Shown here: positions 7,503 to 16,275 of the stretch, piece after piece
Numbering within the stretch: position 1 is the first letter of the stretch
Layout of the letters: each line of letters starts with the position of its first letter
From: an uncultured Chitinophagaceae bacterium
GTDB taxonomy: Bacteria; Bacteroidota; Bacteroidia; Chitinophagales; Chitinophagaceae
Length of the DNA: 40,783 bases
Reading direction: 5' to 3'
NCBI GenBank assembly: GCA_937996595.1
Contig: CALKVC010000108.1
Location: 1-40,783, forward strand
Made by a program: the position numbers and the translations under genes
Notes under the pieces: generated by a model
The model's input: only the letters and a program-made list of their open reading frames with translations
Database searches by the model: none
What the model was told of the DNA's origin: nothing

Positions 7503-10076
7503 TTAGAACCTTAACCCGATGCTGGCAAAATAATTGATGCCGTATGCAAAGAATTTCCTGTCCTGGAATTTATTGGTATTTTTTTCTGCAAAGTCGAAAC
7601 GGAGCTGTTCAAACCCTCCGGAAACGATATTCCTGTTATCCAGAATATTGTTCACGCCAACATTGAAAACAAGGTATGTCCTTTTCTTCATTGATTTAAA
7701 CTTCCTGTTCATCATCCAGGAATATCCGGCAAACGCATCCAGCGTATACTGGTTGTCCAGCCTTTTCTGGTCTATGATATCATGCCATAATGCAGAACCT
7801 TCTTCCACACCGCTTGACGCAGCTTCTGTTCTGCGTACCGGGTTAAAATCAAGATACATCCTGTCGAAGAAATTGAAATTAACATTGATGAACCAGAACT
7901 GGGGAGACCTGTAATCTAAACCGATGGTATATGCATTTTGAGGTGTAGGAACATAGAAGTTTTTGGAATACACCACATCATTAACTGACAATAATTGCGA
8001 ACTGTTATCAGCCGTAACTGTTGCCAACTGGCGGGTGTTGTAAAAATACTTTCCTACAGCAGCAGCAGCATTCACACTCAGGCCCCTGTATACCTTTGCT
8101 TCGGCACCAAACTCAACGCCGGTATGAACCCGGCCGATATTACTGATGGCGTAGTTTACAAAATTCCTGAATTCGTCATTATAAAAAGTAATTACATTCA
8201 GTTGGTTTTTGAACTGTGTATAATAACCGGTTGCCCTTAACTTCAGCTTAGGAGCATTCATCACATAGCCCGCTTCTATGGAACCCACTTCTTCAGATTT
8301 CAGGTCGCCCTGTACGAAATCGCGGGTCCTTGGTGCCAGGTATGCATTTTCAAAGAAAGGTGCCCTGGATGCATAAGAACCGTTCGCGAAAATATAGTTA
8401 CGGCCATCTATCTTATACGTAATACCACCCTTGATGGAAGAATTGAAGAAGCTGTGTGTAGTTGATTTTCCATAAGAATCATCCTTGAACAGTCCCGGCC
8501 TCACATTTCCTTTACGGAAAAAGTTGGTAAATGAATTTTCAGTGGCTATGAACACATCAATTTTACGGAACTTGAAAACACCCTGTAACCAGGCTGATCC
8601 TTTCTTGATATTAATATCATAGTCATAACCAAATTTATCACCCTCATAAAGGATACGGTTAGGACGGTTGATATCATTCTGGCCTGCATCCGGGTTGGTT
8701 GGGAAATCCCTTTCAGCAAACTGGTTAATATCTACATAAAAATCACCTCCCAGCAGGTCATCAATTTCTTTATAGTAATTATTTACCTGAGCCTGGTATG
8801 TGATACCGGCACTTACAATCACATGTTCAGAAATGGTACTGTTAAGGGTGGAATTGAAATTATACTTGGTTGTTTTTACCACCCTGTCTTCCAGGATATA
8901 ATGCGACCTTCTTCCGGAAACCGTATTACCCTGAATTCCGTTTGCATTATAAACGGATTCGTAAGAGGCATAATTCGTATTATATAAAGCATCCCAGTTG
9001 ATCTGGCGCTTGTTTACATCGCTCTTCATTTCATCCCACATCTGGGCGGCATAGGCCGGGTCCAGCTGATAGCTTGGTAAATAACGGTAATAATCCGGCC
9101 TTGGGTCGGCTGCATTATACCAGTCCAGCCCCGAGAGGCTCCTTTTGCCGAAACTGAAAGACCCTGCGGTAACCAATGTTGTTTTATCCGAAATTTTCCA
9201 GTCGTGTGTAAGGATTCCTATTGGCTGGAAAGATTTAGCCACACTTGCATTTCTTTTTTTACCATTCTGGTATCCCCAGAAAGGATTGTAAAAATTGTTG
9301 CCGGCAATATCAATCATTTCCTGGACAGATGAACCCTGGCGGCCGTTTTCAGTTGGCGTGGCAAAGGCAACAAAAGATAACAGGTGCCTGTCGTTAAAAC
9401 GCTTATCAACTGCTCCAAAGAACGACCATCCGTTATAATAAGTACCGTCAGCAAATCCTTCATCAGCCCACCTGCGTGAACCGGAAATTGTAAACGCCCA
9501 TCCTTTCTTATTTAAACCGGTAGAATGCGTGAGCATCAGTCTGTGCACATAATTCCGGTTAGATAACGCATAATTGAAACTGGTTTGTTTGCGCTGGCGT
9601 GAGGCGCGGGTATCAAAATTTGTCAAACCGCCCATTTCCCCGAATGCGAACGTGGTAGGGTCCATTCCGATGGTCGTTTCGCGGTTACGTAACACATCGT
9701 TCAAACCGCCCCACTGGCCAAATGGTGTAAACCCGTTATCCAGGTTTTCCATTGGCACACCGTTGATATATGTTCCAAACTGGTCGGCATCATATCCCCT
9801 GATACGAAAACGTACGGCACTGAATTTAAAAGTAGCGGCATTTAAAAAAGGGTCACGGCCTGCACTTAGCTGCGAGGAAATGTTCTGTGCACTTCCATCC
9901 TGCCCGTCATTTTCATCTATGGAAATTACCGGGATATTGTCCAGCAGGTTATCCTTCAATGATTCTAAAATACTGTCTCTCACAGGCAGTGTGTCTTTTA
10001 CCTGTGCAAAAGCCCCGGTAATGAAAAACCCGGATAGCACAAACACAAGCAAACAAAGTTTTGGTTTTGGTGTCAT
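7503..10076 (-). CDS. TonB-dependent outer-membrane receptor
   Basis: An 857-residue TonB-dependent receptor that should bring a substrate across the outer membrane using proton-motive force. A signal peptide (about 1-25, ending AFAQ) is followed by a short stretch with PVISIDEND, a plausible TonB box near 50. The plug region follows, with RFRIRGYDADQFGTYINGVP and PMENLDNG, then a long 22-strand-type barrel of aromatic-rich beta strands closing at a C-terminal Phe (YFASIGLRF). It lacks the N-terminal carboxypeptidase-like regulatory domain of SusC-type receptors, and no SusD gene is present. It heads an operon with the DUF5689 lipoprotein and is transcribed divergently from the secreted EEP enzyme. 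The substrate cannot be read from sequence; phosphorylated compounds or nucleic-acid fragments are inferred from the neighbours. Confidence 0.93.
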   Translation of the reverse strand: MTPKPKLCLLVFVLSGFFITGAFAQVKDTLPVRDSILESLKDNLLDNIPVISIDENDGQDGSAQNISSQLSAGRDPFLNAATFKFSAVRFRIRGYDADQFGTYINGVPMENLDNGFTPFGQWGGLNDVLRNRETTIGMDPTTFAFGEMGGLTNFDTRASRQRKQTSFNYALSNRNYVHRLMLTHSTGLNKKGWAFTISGSRRWADEGFADGTYYNGWSFFGAVDKRFNDRHLLSFVAFATPTENGRQGSSVQEMIDIAGNNFYNPFWGYQNGKKRNASVAKSFQPIGILTHDWKISDKTTLVTAGSFSFGKRSLSGLDWYNAADPRPDYYRYLPSYQLDPAYAAQMWDEMKSDVNKRQINWDALYNTNYASYESVYNANGIQGNTVSGRRSHYILEDRVVKTTKYNFNSTLNSTISEHVIVSAGITYQAQVNNYYKEIDDLLGGDFYVDINQFAERDFPTNPDAGQNDINRPNRILYEGDKFGYDYDINIKKGSAWLQGVFKFRKIDVFIATENSFTNFFRKGNVRPGLFKDDSYGKSTTHSFFNSSIKGGITYKIDGRNYIFANGSYASRAPFFENAYLAPRTRDFVQGDLKSEEVGSIEAGYVMNAPKLKLRATGYYTQFKNQLNVITFYNDEFRNFVNYAISNIGRVHTGVEFGAEAKVYRGLSVNAAAAVGKYFYNTRQLATVTADNSSQLLSVNDVVYSKNFYVPTPQNAYTIGLDYRSPQFWFINVNFNFFDRMYLDFNPVRRTEAASSGVEEGSALWHDIIDQKRLDNQYTLDAFAGYSWMMNRKFKSMKKRTYLVFNVGVNNILDNRNIVSGGFEQLRFDFAEKNTNKFQDRKFFAYGINYFASIGLRF

Positions 10077-10099
10077 AATTAAATTGTTAAAAAAGACTG

Positions 10100-10107
10100 C
10101 AAATGTA
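10100..10107 (-). promoter_or_regulatory. -7 box for the TonB-dependent receptor operon
   Basis: TACATTTG on the minus strand fits the Bacteroidota primary-sigma -7 consensus TAnnTTTG and ends 24 bp before the ATG at 10076. No clear -33 TTTG is visible. Confidence 0.5.
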
Positions 10108-10190
10108 TTACATAAACTGCTCTTTTCAGCTAAAAAATCATTAATAACATATTATTATTCTGAAAACAATAATATTAATTGGCAGTTGAA

Positions 10191-10198
10191 TACCTTTG
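10191..10198 (+). promoter_or_regulatory. -7 box for the secreted EEP gene
   Basis: TACCTTTG fits TAnnTTTG and lies 21 bp before the ATG at 10219. The -33 element is not recognisable, which may mean an activator is needed. Confidence 0.5.
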
Positions 10199-10218
10199 TT
10201 GCTTATCTAAAAAATAAC

Positions 10219-11262
10219 ATGAACAGAATATTCTTATTGATTGCTCTTGTAATTATTACACTATCAAACAGTTATGCACAAAAAAGCCTGTTTAAACCCA
10301 GCCTGATCGGTTTTTATAACCTGGAGAATTTTTACGACACCATCAACAACCCCAACATTGATGATGAAGAATTCCTTCCCAACAGCCAGCGTCATTATGA
10401 TACCCGTGTTTTTTTAGACAAAGTCAACCGTTTGGCAGAAGTGGTTTCACAGATGGGAACAGAAGTAAACCCCGACGGATTAGCCATCCTGGGTGTGGCA
10501 GAAATAGAAAATGATACGGTACTTCATGCGCTGGTTAATCATAAAAGCCTGGTGGCCAGAAAATGGAAAATTGTTCATTACAATTCGCCGGATGTTAGGG
10601 GCGTTGATGTGGGGTTGCTTTATAACCCCAAATATTTCACCCCATTATACAGTGCCCCATTATTTGTAAAACTTCCCGGCGGATCAAAGGATTCTTATTT
10701 TACCAGGGATGTATTGTATGTAAAAGGAATAATGGATGGCGATACCATACATGTAATGGTAAACCACTGGCCTTCCCGTTCAGGTGGTGAAGAACGTTCC
10801 ATACCAGCCAGGGCAGCAGCAGCAGCGGTAAACAAACGTGTAGTAGATTCCCTGATGGCCATCAACCCTTCTTCCAAAATAGCTATCATGGGCGACCTTA
10901 ACGACGACCCGGTTAGCCCAAGCATAACCAAAACCCTTGGCGCCAAAGGAAAAATTAAAGAAGTGAAAGAATTGGGATTATATAACCCCTGGCTTGATTT
11001 TTACAAGAAAGGCATCGGCACAATGGCTTACCAGGATGCATGGGGGCTATTTGATCAGATAATCATTTCTCAGGCCTGGCTCGATAAAACGCAAAGCGGA
11101 TATCACTATCACAATGCAAAAATCTTCAACAGGGAATTCCTGGTGCAGCAAACCGGCAAATGGAAAGGTTATGCCAAAAGAACCTGGGATGGTACAACCT
11201 ATAATTACGGGTACAGCGACCATTTCCCGGTATATATCACCTTGCTAAAAAAGGTTAACTGA
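10219..11262 (+). CDS. Secreted endonuclease/exonuclease/phosphatase (EEP) family protein
   Basis: A 347-residue exported metallo-phosphoesterase of the DNase I-like EEP superfamily. An open frame extends far upstream, but the ATG at 10219 starts a proper signal peptide (about 1-21, ending SYAQ), is preceded by a -7 box, and excludes the overlap with the receptor gene. The catalytic landmarks are all visible: GFYNLENFYD with Asn34, VAEIEND with Glu95 (Mg ligand), VNHWPSR with His183, MGDLNDDP with Asp226/Asn228, and SDHFPV with Asp334/His335. The family cleaves phosphodiester or phosphomonoester bonds in DNA, RNA, inositol phosphates or sphingomyelin. Divergence from the receptor/DUF5689/LTD genes and the LTD gene just downstream favour an extracellular nuclease; the exact substrate is inference. 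Confidence 0.9.
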   Translation: MNRIFLLIALVIITLSNSYAQKSLFKPSLIGFYNLENFYDTINNPNIDDEEFLPNSQRHYDTRVFLDKVNRLAEVVSQMGTEVNPDGLAILGVAEIENDTVLHALVNHKSLVARKWKIVHYNSPDVRGVDVGLLYNPKYFTPLYSAPLFVKLPGGSKDSYFTRDVLYVKGIMDGDTIHVMVNHWPSRSGGEERSIPARAAAAAVNKRVVDSLMAINPSSKIAIMGDLNDDPVSPSITKTLGAKGKIKEVKELGLYNPWLDFYKKGIGTMAYQDAWGLFDQIIISQAWLDKTQSGYHYHNAKIFNREFLVQQTGKWKGYAKRTWDGTTYNYGYSDHFPVYITLLKKVN

Positions 11263-11319
11263 TAAGCCATTACAAGCTAATAATCTGGTTTCAAAAATCA
11301 TCAGCAGCAAAAAATCAAG

Positions 11320-11327
11320 TAACTTTG
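11320..11327 (+). promoter_or_regulatory. Possible -7 box for the second LTD gene
   Basis: TAACTTTG fits TAnnTTTG and ends 20 bp before the ATG at 11347, in the 84-bp gap after the EEP gene. It could allow separate transcription of the LTD gene in addition to read-through. Confidence 0.4.
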
Positions 11328-11346
11328 GTTACTAAACTTTTGCTGT

Positions 11347-14300
11347 ATGAAAAAGTTATTTTCCATCCTGTTGCTGTTCATTCAATTTACAGCAAACAGC
11401 CAGTCAACAACCGTTGTAATCAGCCAGGTATACCCGGGAGGAGGTTCCGGAACAGCCGGGGTAACATATAAATATGATTATATTGAATTACACAATATAA
11501 GTGCCGTAACACAGGATATCAGCAGTTTTTCATTACAATACGGATCTGCTACCGGTAATTTCGGAAGTTCAGCTACACAGATTTACGGGTTCCAGGCAAA
11601 CACAACCATTCCGGCAGGTGGCTACCTGCTTTTACAGGCAGGATCAGCCGGTGGGCAAGGGGCAGATCTGCCGGTAACGCCAGACTTCATATCTGCCAAC
11701 CTGAACCTGGGTGGCACCAATGGAAAAATTGCTCTGGTAAACATGGTAACCGGACTTGGTTGTGGCGCCACTGCCACGCCATGTTCTTTACCGGTTGCAG
11801 CCATCATTGACCTGGTTTCATGGGGCACGGCCAATAATGCGGAAGGCGGCGCTGCGGTACCGGCACTAAGTATAACGACCGGGGCTATACGAAAAATTAA
11901 CGGGTGCCAGGATACTGACAATAACCTCACCGATTTTGATGTGGTTACAAACCCGGTACCAAGGAATTCAGCATCGGCAACAAATATCTGCGGAGCCATC
12001 GGCCCGATCCTGTCTGCCGGCCCTGCTATTACTAATCTAACAACCAATGCGGGCGTTGCATCATCACCGCTTACGTTTAACTTATCGGGCAGTAACCTTA
12101 CCGGTTTCCCCGGAAATATAACAGTTGCCGCTTCAGCCAACCTGGAAGTTTCGCTCAGCAGCGGGTCGGGATATGCTACAAGCATCAATGTGCCTTTTAC
12201 CGGAGCTACCCTGTCATCAACTCCAATTTATGTGCGCATCAGTGCCACGGCTCCGCAAGGTGCATTGGCAGGAACGGTAACGAATAGCGGCGGAGGTGCT
12301 TCCAGCCCTGCTGTTGTAAATGTAACCGGTGGCGTTTACCAGAATTATTACAATACCAAGGCAAACCTGGGACTAACGAATACGGGTACATGGAGCACTA
12401 CGCTCAATGGCGCCGGGCCATCACCTGCAGATTTTACCAGCGCATACCAGTTATTCAACATCGTTAACCAGGCCAATGCATCCTATTCAGGTGTGTGGGA
12501 TGTTACCGGTGCGGGCAATTCGTCCAGGGTGGTTGTAGGCGACGGAACCGCTGCCTTAAGCTTCACCGTTTTACCGGGAACAGATTCACTTACTTCAGCA
12601 ACCAGGATAGATATACTCAACAATGCAACGCTGGTACTGCAGAATAACCGCCGGCCTTTTCTCAATAATATTGCTACCGGATCTACCATCAATTTTGCAC
12701 AGGCCGGTTTAACAGCAGATGATACGATAAAAGTTCCTGCACTGTCCTATTATAACCTGTCTCTTAACAACGGGATAAAAATCTTATCAAGTGGTACCAC
12801 AACCGTTCGCGGAAATTTCATTGCTAACAACGTGCTTAATTTCAACGGCTCTCCCAGCCCGTTCTCAACGCTCAATGCTTTAGGTGATGTAAGTTTCACC
12901 GGCAGCACAACTTTTGAACCGTTGCCGTCAGGCGATAATGCAAGGATTACTCTGGCTATGAACGGTAACGTACAATCGATTTTTACAAACGGTAATGACA
13001 TCCTCCTGTTCCGGTTACGCAGAGACACCACTTCGGATGACGGTTTTATACAAATGACCGGCCCGGCGGTTAACCTGATATTAGGCAATGCAGCCGGCGG
13101 TGGCCTTCAGTTAAACCAGGGAGCATCAACCATTTCTGAACTGAATATCGGGTTAAATACACTTACATTAATTGGCAGCGCAGTTTTAACAAATACGTCA
13201 CTGGGGAAAATTTCTTCAAACGGAGGGAATATCTATATCCAGAAACAACAGGGCGCAACGCATGCGGGCACCCTGCGATTTACAACCGGATCAACCTTGA
13301 ATAACTTTGTCATGAACCTTGATCCTGTAGTTACAAGGGATACCGTCATCATTGCAGATGATATTAGCATACCCGGAACCCTGTCGCTTTTAAAAGGAAA
13401 AATTGTGATGGCTGCCGGCAAAAAACTCAGTTTACCTGCAACGGCAAACATTGCCGGCGGTTCAACAAGTTCTTTTGTTGATGGTATCCTGAACAGGACT
13501 GGCAACAGTGCCTTTACTTATCATGTTGGAAAGGGAACTAAATATGCACCGGTTGCTTTCAGTAATGAAACAGGGCCTGGTACCAATTCGTATGATGTAC
13601 AATATTTTAACAGCGGCTATGGTGATTATACGGTTAACCCAGCTACCCTTTCAAATTTCCCGGATTATACTGTGAGTCCGCTGGAATGGTGGGATATTGA
13701 CCGCAGCGGCTCAGGTGTAGTGGATATCACATTCAATTATACAGATGTTACCAGCCTTATCAATGTGCCCAATGCCATCCGTATGGCTCATTTTGGTGTG
13801 GCCGACTGGAATGACCTGGGCGGCACAGCAGGTGTTGCCAATACGAATACAACAGGAAATGTGAAAGTTAACGGAATCAACAGTTTCAGCCCGTTCACTT
13901 TCAGTGCAGCCAGCATCGGTGTCATTCCGGTGAAACTGAACACGTTCACCGTGCAGAAAAACGGGAACAGGGTGAACCTTAACTGGTCTACATCTGTAGA
14001 AATCAACAGCAGGGAATTCGTGGTTGAGCGGTCTGCAGACGGCACAAACTGGAATATCATTGACATAGTGCCTGCAGCAGGAAACAGTCAGTCTGTAAGG
14101 TATTATTCAACTACAGATAATAATCCAGCCAAAGGAATCAATTTCTACCGTATCAGGCAGACAGACCTTGATAACAGGATGGAATATTCTGTAACCAGGC
14201 AGGTATTGTTCCAGTATGAAAGCGGAGTGCTGGTTACACCCAACCCGGCAGGAAACCATTTTAATATTTACCTTAACGGTAACGGCAATGCGCAGATACT

Positions 14301-14451
14301 GATAACCGATATTTCGGGTAAGCTTGTACGTAAGTTTGAAAGCGGCCAAAACCATATACTGGTGAACAGTACTTCTTTGCCAAGGGGTGTATATTATGTA
14401 AAAGTTATCAGCACTTCTGTTGTTACCGTTAGCCGGTTAATCCTGCGGTAA
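11347..14451 (+). CDS. Secreted lamin-tail-domain protein with T9SS type A sorting domain
   Basis: A 1034-residue exported protein. A signal peptide (about 1-19, ending ANSQ) precedes a lamin tail domain (about 20-217) nearly parallel to that of the 837-residue protein at 3514-6027: both share QSTT(I/V)VISQVY, IQYGSATGNFGS-like and TANNAEGG segments. A similar Ig-like unit follows (about 220-325). The middle (about 330-800) is a long repetitive beta-rich stretch with many Asn/Thr/Gly, suggesting a beta-helix or adhesin-like fold. Residues about 880-950 hold an Fn3-like module (NLNWSTSVEINSREFVVERS). The last 75 residues are a typical T9SS type A domain (VTPNPAGNHF, ITDISGKLVRKF, LPRGVYYVKV). 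It follows the EEP gene on the same strand. Likely outcome: surface-attached or released after T9SS transport; the role is unproven. Confidence 0.88.
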   Translation: MKKLFSILLLFIQFTANSQSTTVVISQVYPGGGSGTAGVTYKYDYIELHNISAVTQDISSFSLQYGSATGNFGSSATQIYGFQANTTIPAGGYLLLQAGSAGGQGADLPVTPDFISANLNLGGTNGKIALVNMVTGLGCGATATPCSLPVAAIIDLVSWGTANNAEGGAAVPALSITTGAIRKINGCQDTDNNLTDFDVVTNPVPRNSASATNICGAIGPILSAGPAITNLTTNAGVASSPLTFNLSGSNLTGFPGNITVAASANLEVSLSSGSGYATSINVPFTGATLSSTPIYVRISATAPQGALAGTVTNSGGGASSPAVVNVTGGVYQNYYNTKANLGLTNTGTWSTTLNGAGPSPADFTSAYQLFNIVNQANASYSGVWDVTGAGNSSRVVVGDGTAALSFTVLPGTDSLTSATRIDILNNATLVLQNNRRPFLNNIATGSTINFAQAGLTADDTIKVPALSYYNLSLNNGIKILSSGTTTVRGNFIANNVLNFNGSPSPFSTLNALGDVSFTGSTTFEPLPSGDNARITLAMNGNVQSIFTNGNDILLFRLRRDTTSDDGFIQMTGPAVNLILGNAAGGGLQLNQGASTISELNIGLNTLTLIGSAVLTNTSLGKISSNGGNIYIQKQQGATHAGTLRFTTGSTLNNFVMNLDPVVTRDTVIIADDISIPGTLSLLKGKIVMAAGKKLSLPATANIAGGSTSSFVDGILNRTGNSAFTYHVGKGTKYAPVAFSNETGPGTNSYDVQYFNSGYGDYTVNPATLSNFPDYTVSPLEWWDIDRSGSGVVDITFNYTDVTSLINVPNAIRMAHFGVADWNDLGGTAGVANTNTTGNVKVNGINSFSPFTFSAASIGVIPVKLNTFTVQKNGNRVNLNWSTSVEINSREFVVERSADGTNWNIIDIVPAAGNSQSVRYYSTTDNNPAKGINFYRIRQTDLDNRMEYSVTRQVLFQYESGVLVTPNPAGNHFNIYLNGNGNAQILITDISGKLVRKFESGQNHILVNSTSLPRGVYYVKVISTSVVTVSRLILR

Positions 14452-14474
14452 TAAAAACACAACAATGCCAACAA

Positions 14475-14518
14475 CAAAAGGGGATAACCGGTAAAGAATT
14501 CCGGTTTATCCCCTTTTG
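14475..14518. terminator. Bidirectional terminator between the LTD gene and the exonuclease gene
   Basis: Long stem CAAAAGGGGATAACCGG (14475-14491) pairs with the segment at 14501-14518 (one bulged T). A- and T-runs at the stem base give a U-run for transcripts from either side. It sits between two convergent genes. Confidence 0.8.
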
Positions 14519-14537
14519 ATTGTTCGTTACATACATT

Positions 14538-15269
14538 TCATTCAACGATCCTGATATCTTCGGGTGGAACCGGTGACAAATTGCGGAAGCGAAGTATGAT
14601 ATTCCCTGTGGTTATCACATCTTTCTGGCAATAAACGGCAATGCGTTTCAGATTGGCTTCCCTGTCAGATTCCGACCAGTATAATGCCCCTACCATGCTT
14701 CCATCTATATCATCTTTGGGGGAAGGAACTCCCATGGCAGCAGCCAGCAGTTTCAGCGAAGTATAATTTTTATAATCCCCAAACCGCCAGTACTGGAATG
14801 TATCTACAATATTTGTTTCCCATGGTTTCATATTCTGAAAATCGAGGTAGGCCGGAATTTTAAACTGGTTAATGATCAGCCGACGGCAGATAAACGGAAT
14901 ATCAAACTCCTTAATATTGTGACCGGCAAAACACCATTTGCTGTTGATGCTTTCTATCTTGCCGATGGTTGCCAGGAAATCGGCCAGTATCTTTTTTTCA
15001 TCATGCCCATAAAATGACTTTACCCGCATATGCAGCGTTGTTTCCCTGTTGAAATAACCGATGCTTATACAGATGATCTTGGCAAATTCTGCCATTACGC
15101 CGGCTCGCATGGAATAAAATTCCGGTGCAGTAACTCCTTCAGGCAATGAACGTGTCACTTTTTCTTCCCATAATGTTTTCCATTCATCATTCAATGTATC
15201 AAATGAAGGGCTGACGGGTGCTGTTTCAATATCAATTATGATAAGGTTTTCGGGATGAATGTGCTGCAT
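14538..15269 (-). CDS. PolB-like 3'-5' exonuclease domain protein (DnaQ/RNase H fold)
   Basis: A 243-residue stand-alone exonuclease of the RNase H-like fold, of the type annotated as predicted 3'-5' exonuclease related to the DNA polymerase B exonuclease domain. The DEDDy catalytic set is visible: Exo I DIETAP (Asp13, Glu15), Exo II GHNIKEFDIPF (Asn118, Asp123), and Exo III AVYCQKDV (Tyr213, Asp217). No polymerase domain or signal peptide is present, so it should act in the cytosol on DNA or RNA ends. Neighbours give no further clue: it converges on the LTD gene and is separated by 270 bp from the next minus-strand gene. It is one of three nuclease or phosphoesterase genes in the first 15 kb, but I see no sign that they work together. 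Confidence 0.85.
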   Translation of the reverse strand: MQHIHPENLIIIDIETAPVSPSFDTLNDEWKTLWEEKVTRSLPEGVTAPEFYSMRAGVMAEFAKIICISIGYFNRETTLHMRVKSFYGHDEKKILADFLATIGKIESINSKWCFAGHNIKEFDIPFICRRLIINQFKIPAYLDFQNMKPWETNIVDTFQYWRFGDYKNYTSLKLLAAAMGVPSPKDDIDGSMVGALYWSESDREANLKRIAVYCQKDVITTGNIILRFRNLSPVPPEDIRIVE

Positions 15270-15447
15270 AATAAAATTATATGATGACTAAATTACCAAT
15301 GGGTTGTAAATAAAACAACTGCTTTATGGTAAATTTAATTCAGTTTGCCTGTATCTATATTCAGTGTATATGTGTTTCCGAGAAGGGCATCCGGCATTTA
15401 GAAGAGTTTTTAAGATTTGTTTAAAAAGATAAACGATACTACCTGAA

Positions 15448-15530
15448 AAGATTGCTTCGTTCCTCGCAATGACGGGTGTCCTTCGCAGTAACGGGCGTTC
15501 TCCGCAGTGACGAACATTAATGGCAATGAC
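15448..15530. repeat. Degenerate 19-bp tandem repeat with an ATTGC/GCAAT hairpin
   Basis: Four units start at 15465, 15484, 15503 and 15522 with an exact 19-bp spacing. Their cores read CGCAATGACGGG, CGCAGTAACGGG, CGCAGTGACGAA and GGCAATGAC. ATTGC (15451-15455) and GCAAT (15466-15470) form a short hairpin at the left end. The left unit resembles the CGTCATTGCGAGGAACGAAGCAATC family of dispersed repeats found in many bacterial genomes (from memory). Confidence 0.65.
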
Positions 15531-15539
15531 TATAAAAAA

Positions 15540-16163
15540 CTAAATCGTTATCCCCACAAATATCTGGATAGCCTGGCTTTTCCAGGTTTGCTTATCATCA
15601 ATACCGTTAATATTAGTTAGGCCCAGTTTATACCTGGCCCCCAGGTTAATTAAAGGAGCCTGAATCCACAAGCCGCCTATCAGGCTCCATTCTGAATTCT
15701 TATAGAAATCTGTATTTGTTTTTAAGCTGTCTATACTTTGCTTCAGCAAACCTCCATATGAAGGGCCTGCCTGCAATTTTACTCTTTTGCTGGGCCCAAT
15801 ATTCACATTGAGTAATACCGGTATTTCCAGGTAATTCATTTTTGCTTTTTTCTGGCTGCCATCAAGAAAAAGGTCATCATAAATTTCAGTAGCATCTTTT
15901 GTAAAGGCAGATTTTGATTGAACAAAATTAACCTCGGGTTGTATGCCAAACCGGTTGGATATATTAAACTGTAAAAACACGCCGGCCTGGAAATTATAAT
16001 TGAAACCGCTTTCATATGACTTACCGGAAATCTTGTTGATATTAACGCCGCCTTTAGCTCCAAACCTGAAAAATTTTTCATGATCCATGTCAAGCTTCTT
16101 ATTCACCTGCGAAAGAACGGCAACCGGTAACAGAAAAAGAAGAACAGCTAAGTATCTGAACAT
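15540..16163 (-). CDS. Outer-membrane beta-barrel protein, PorT-like family
   Basis: A 207-residue protein with a signal peptide (about 1-18, ending VLSQ) and a run of alternating amphipathic strands typical of the small porin/PorT-like barrel family in Bacteroidota. Visible features are FRFGAKGGVNINKISG after the signal, FNYNFQAGVFLQFNIS, FGIQPEVNFVQSKS, MNYLEIPVLLNVNI, and a final strand IQIFVGITI. The pattern of GxxGGxN, then strands, then YLEIPxLL is the common family signature. Function beyond an outer-membrane location is unknown. It stands alone: the gene to its left is on the same strand but 270 bp downstream, across the 19-bp repeat, and the gene on the right has its own terminator. 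Confidence 0.85.
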   Translation of the reverse strand: MFRYLAVLLFLLPVAVLSQVNKKLDMDHEKFFRFGAKGGVNINKISGKSYESGFNYNFQAGVFLQFNISNRFGIQPEVNFVQSKSAFTKDATEIYDDLFLDGSQKKAKMNYLEIPVLLNVNIGPSKRVKLQAGPSYGGLLKQSIDSLKTNTDFYKNSEWSLIGGLWIQAPLINLGARYKLGLTNINGIDDKQTWKSQAIQIFVGITI

Positions 16164-16213
16164 TTGAAATTGGTTTTAGTTAAAAGTACTTAAATATGGT
16201 TTGTACAGGTAAA

Positions 16214-16247
16214 TAAAAAAAGCCTGTAACAAATAAACGTTACAGGC
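16214..16247 (-). terminator. Intrinsic terminator of the YXWGXW gene
   Basis: Perfect 9-bp stem GCCTGTAAC (16222-16230) / GTTACAGGC (16239-16247), followed on the minus strand by seven T. Confidence 0.88.
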
Positions 16248-16275
16248 CTGAAACCAAGCAGTTTAAACTGTTAAA

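Noticed and set aside
9574..10218. Upstream extension of the EEP frame by 215 codons
   Set aside because: It is antisense to the receptor gene, contains the divergent promoter region, and would bury the signal peptide in the middle of the protein.
11622..12188. 188-codon minus-strand frame opposite the second LTD gene
   Set aside because: Its composition mirrors the real gene's codons in Thr/Ala/Gly/Val-rich sequence; no start context, motif or homologous style supports it. Similar antisense frames lie opposite the other LTD gene and the 19.8-22.7 kb gene.
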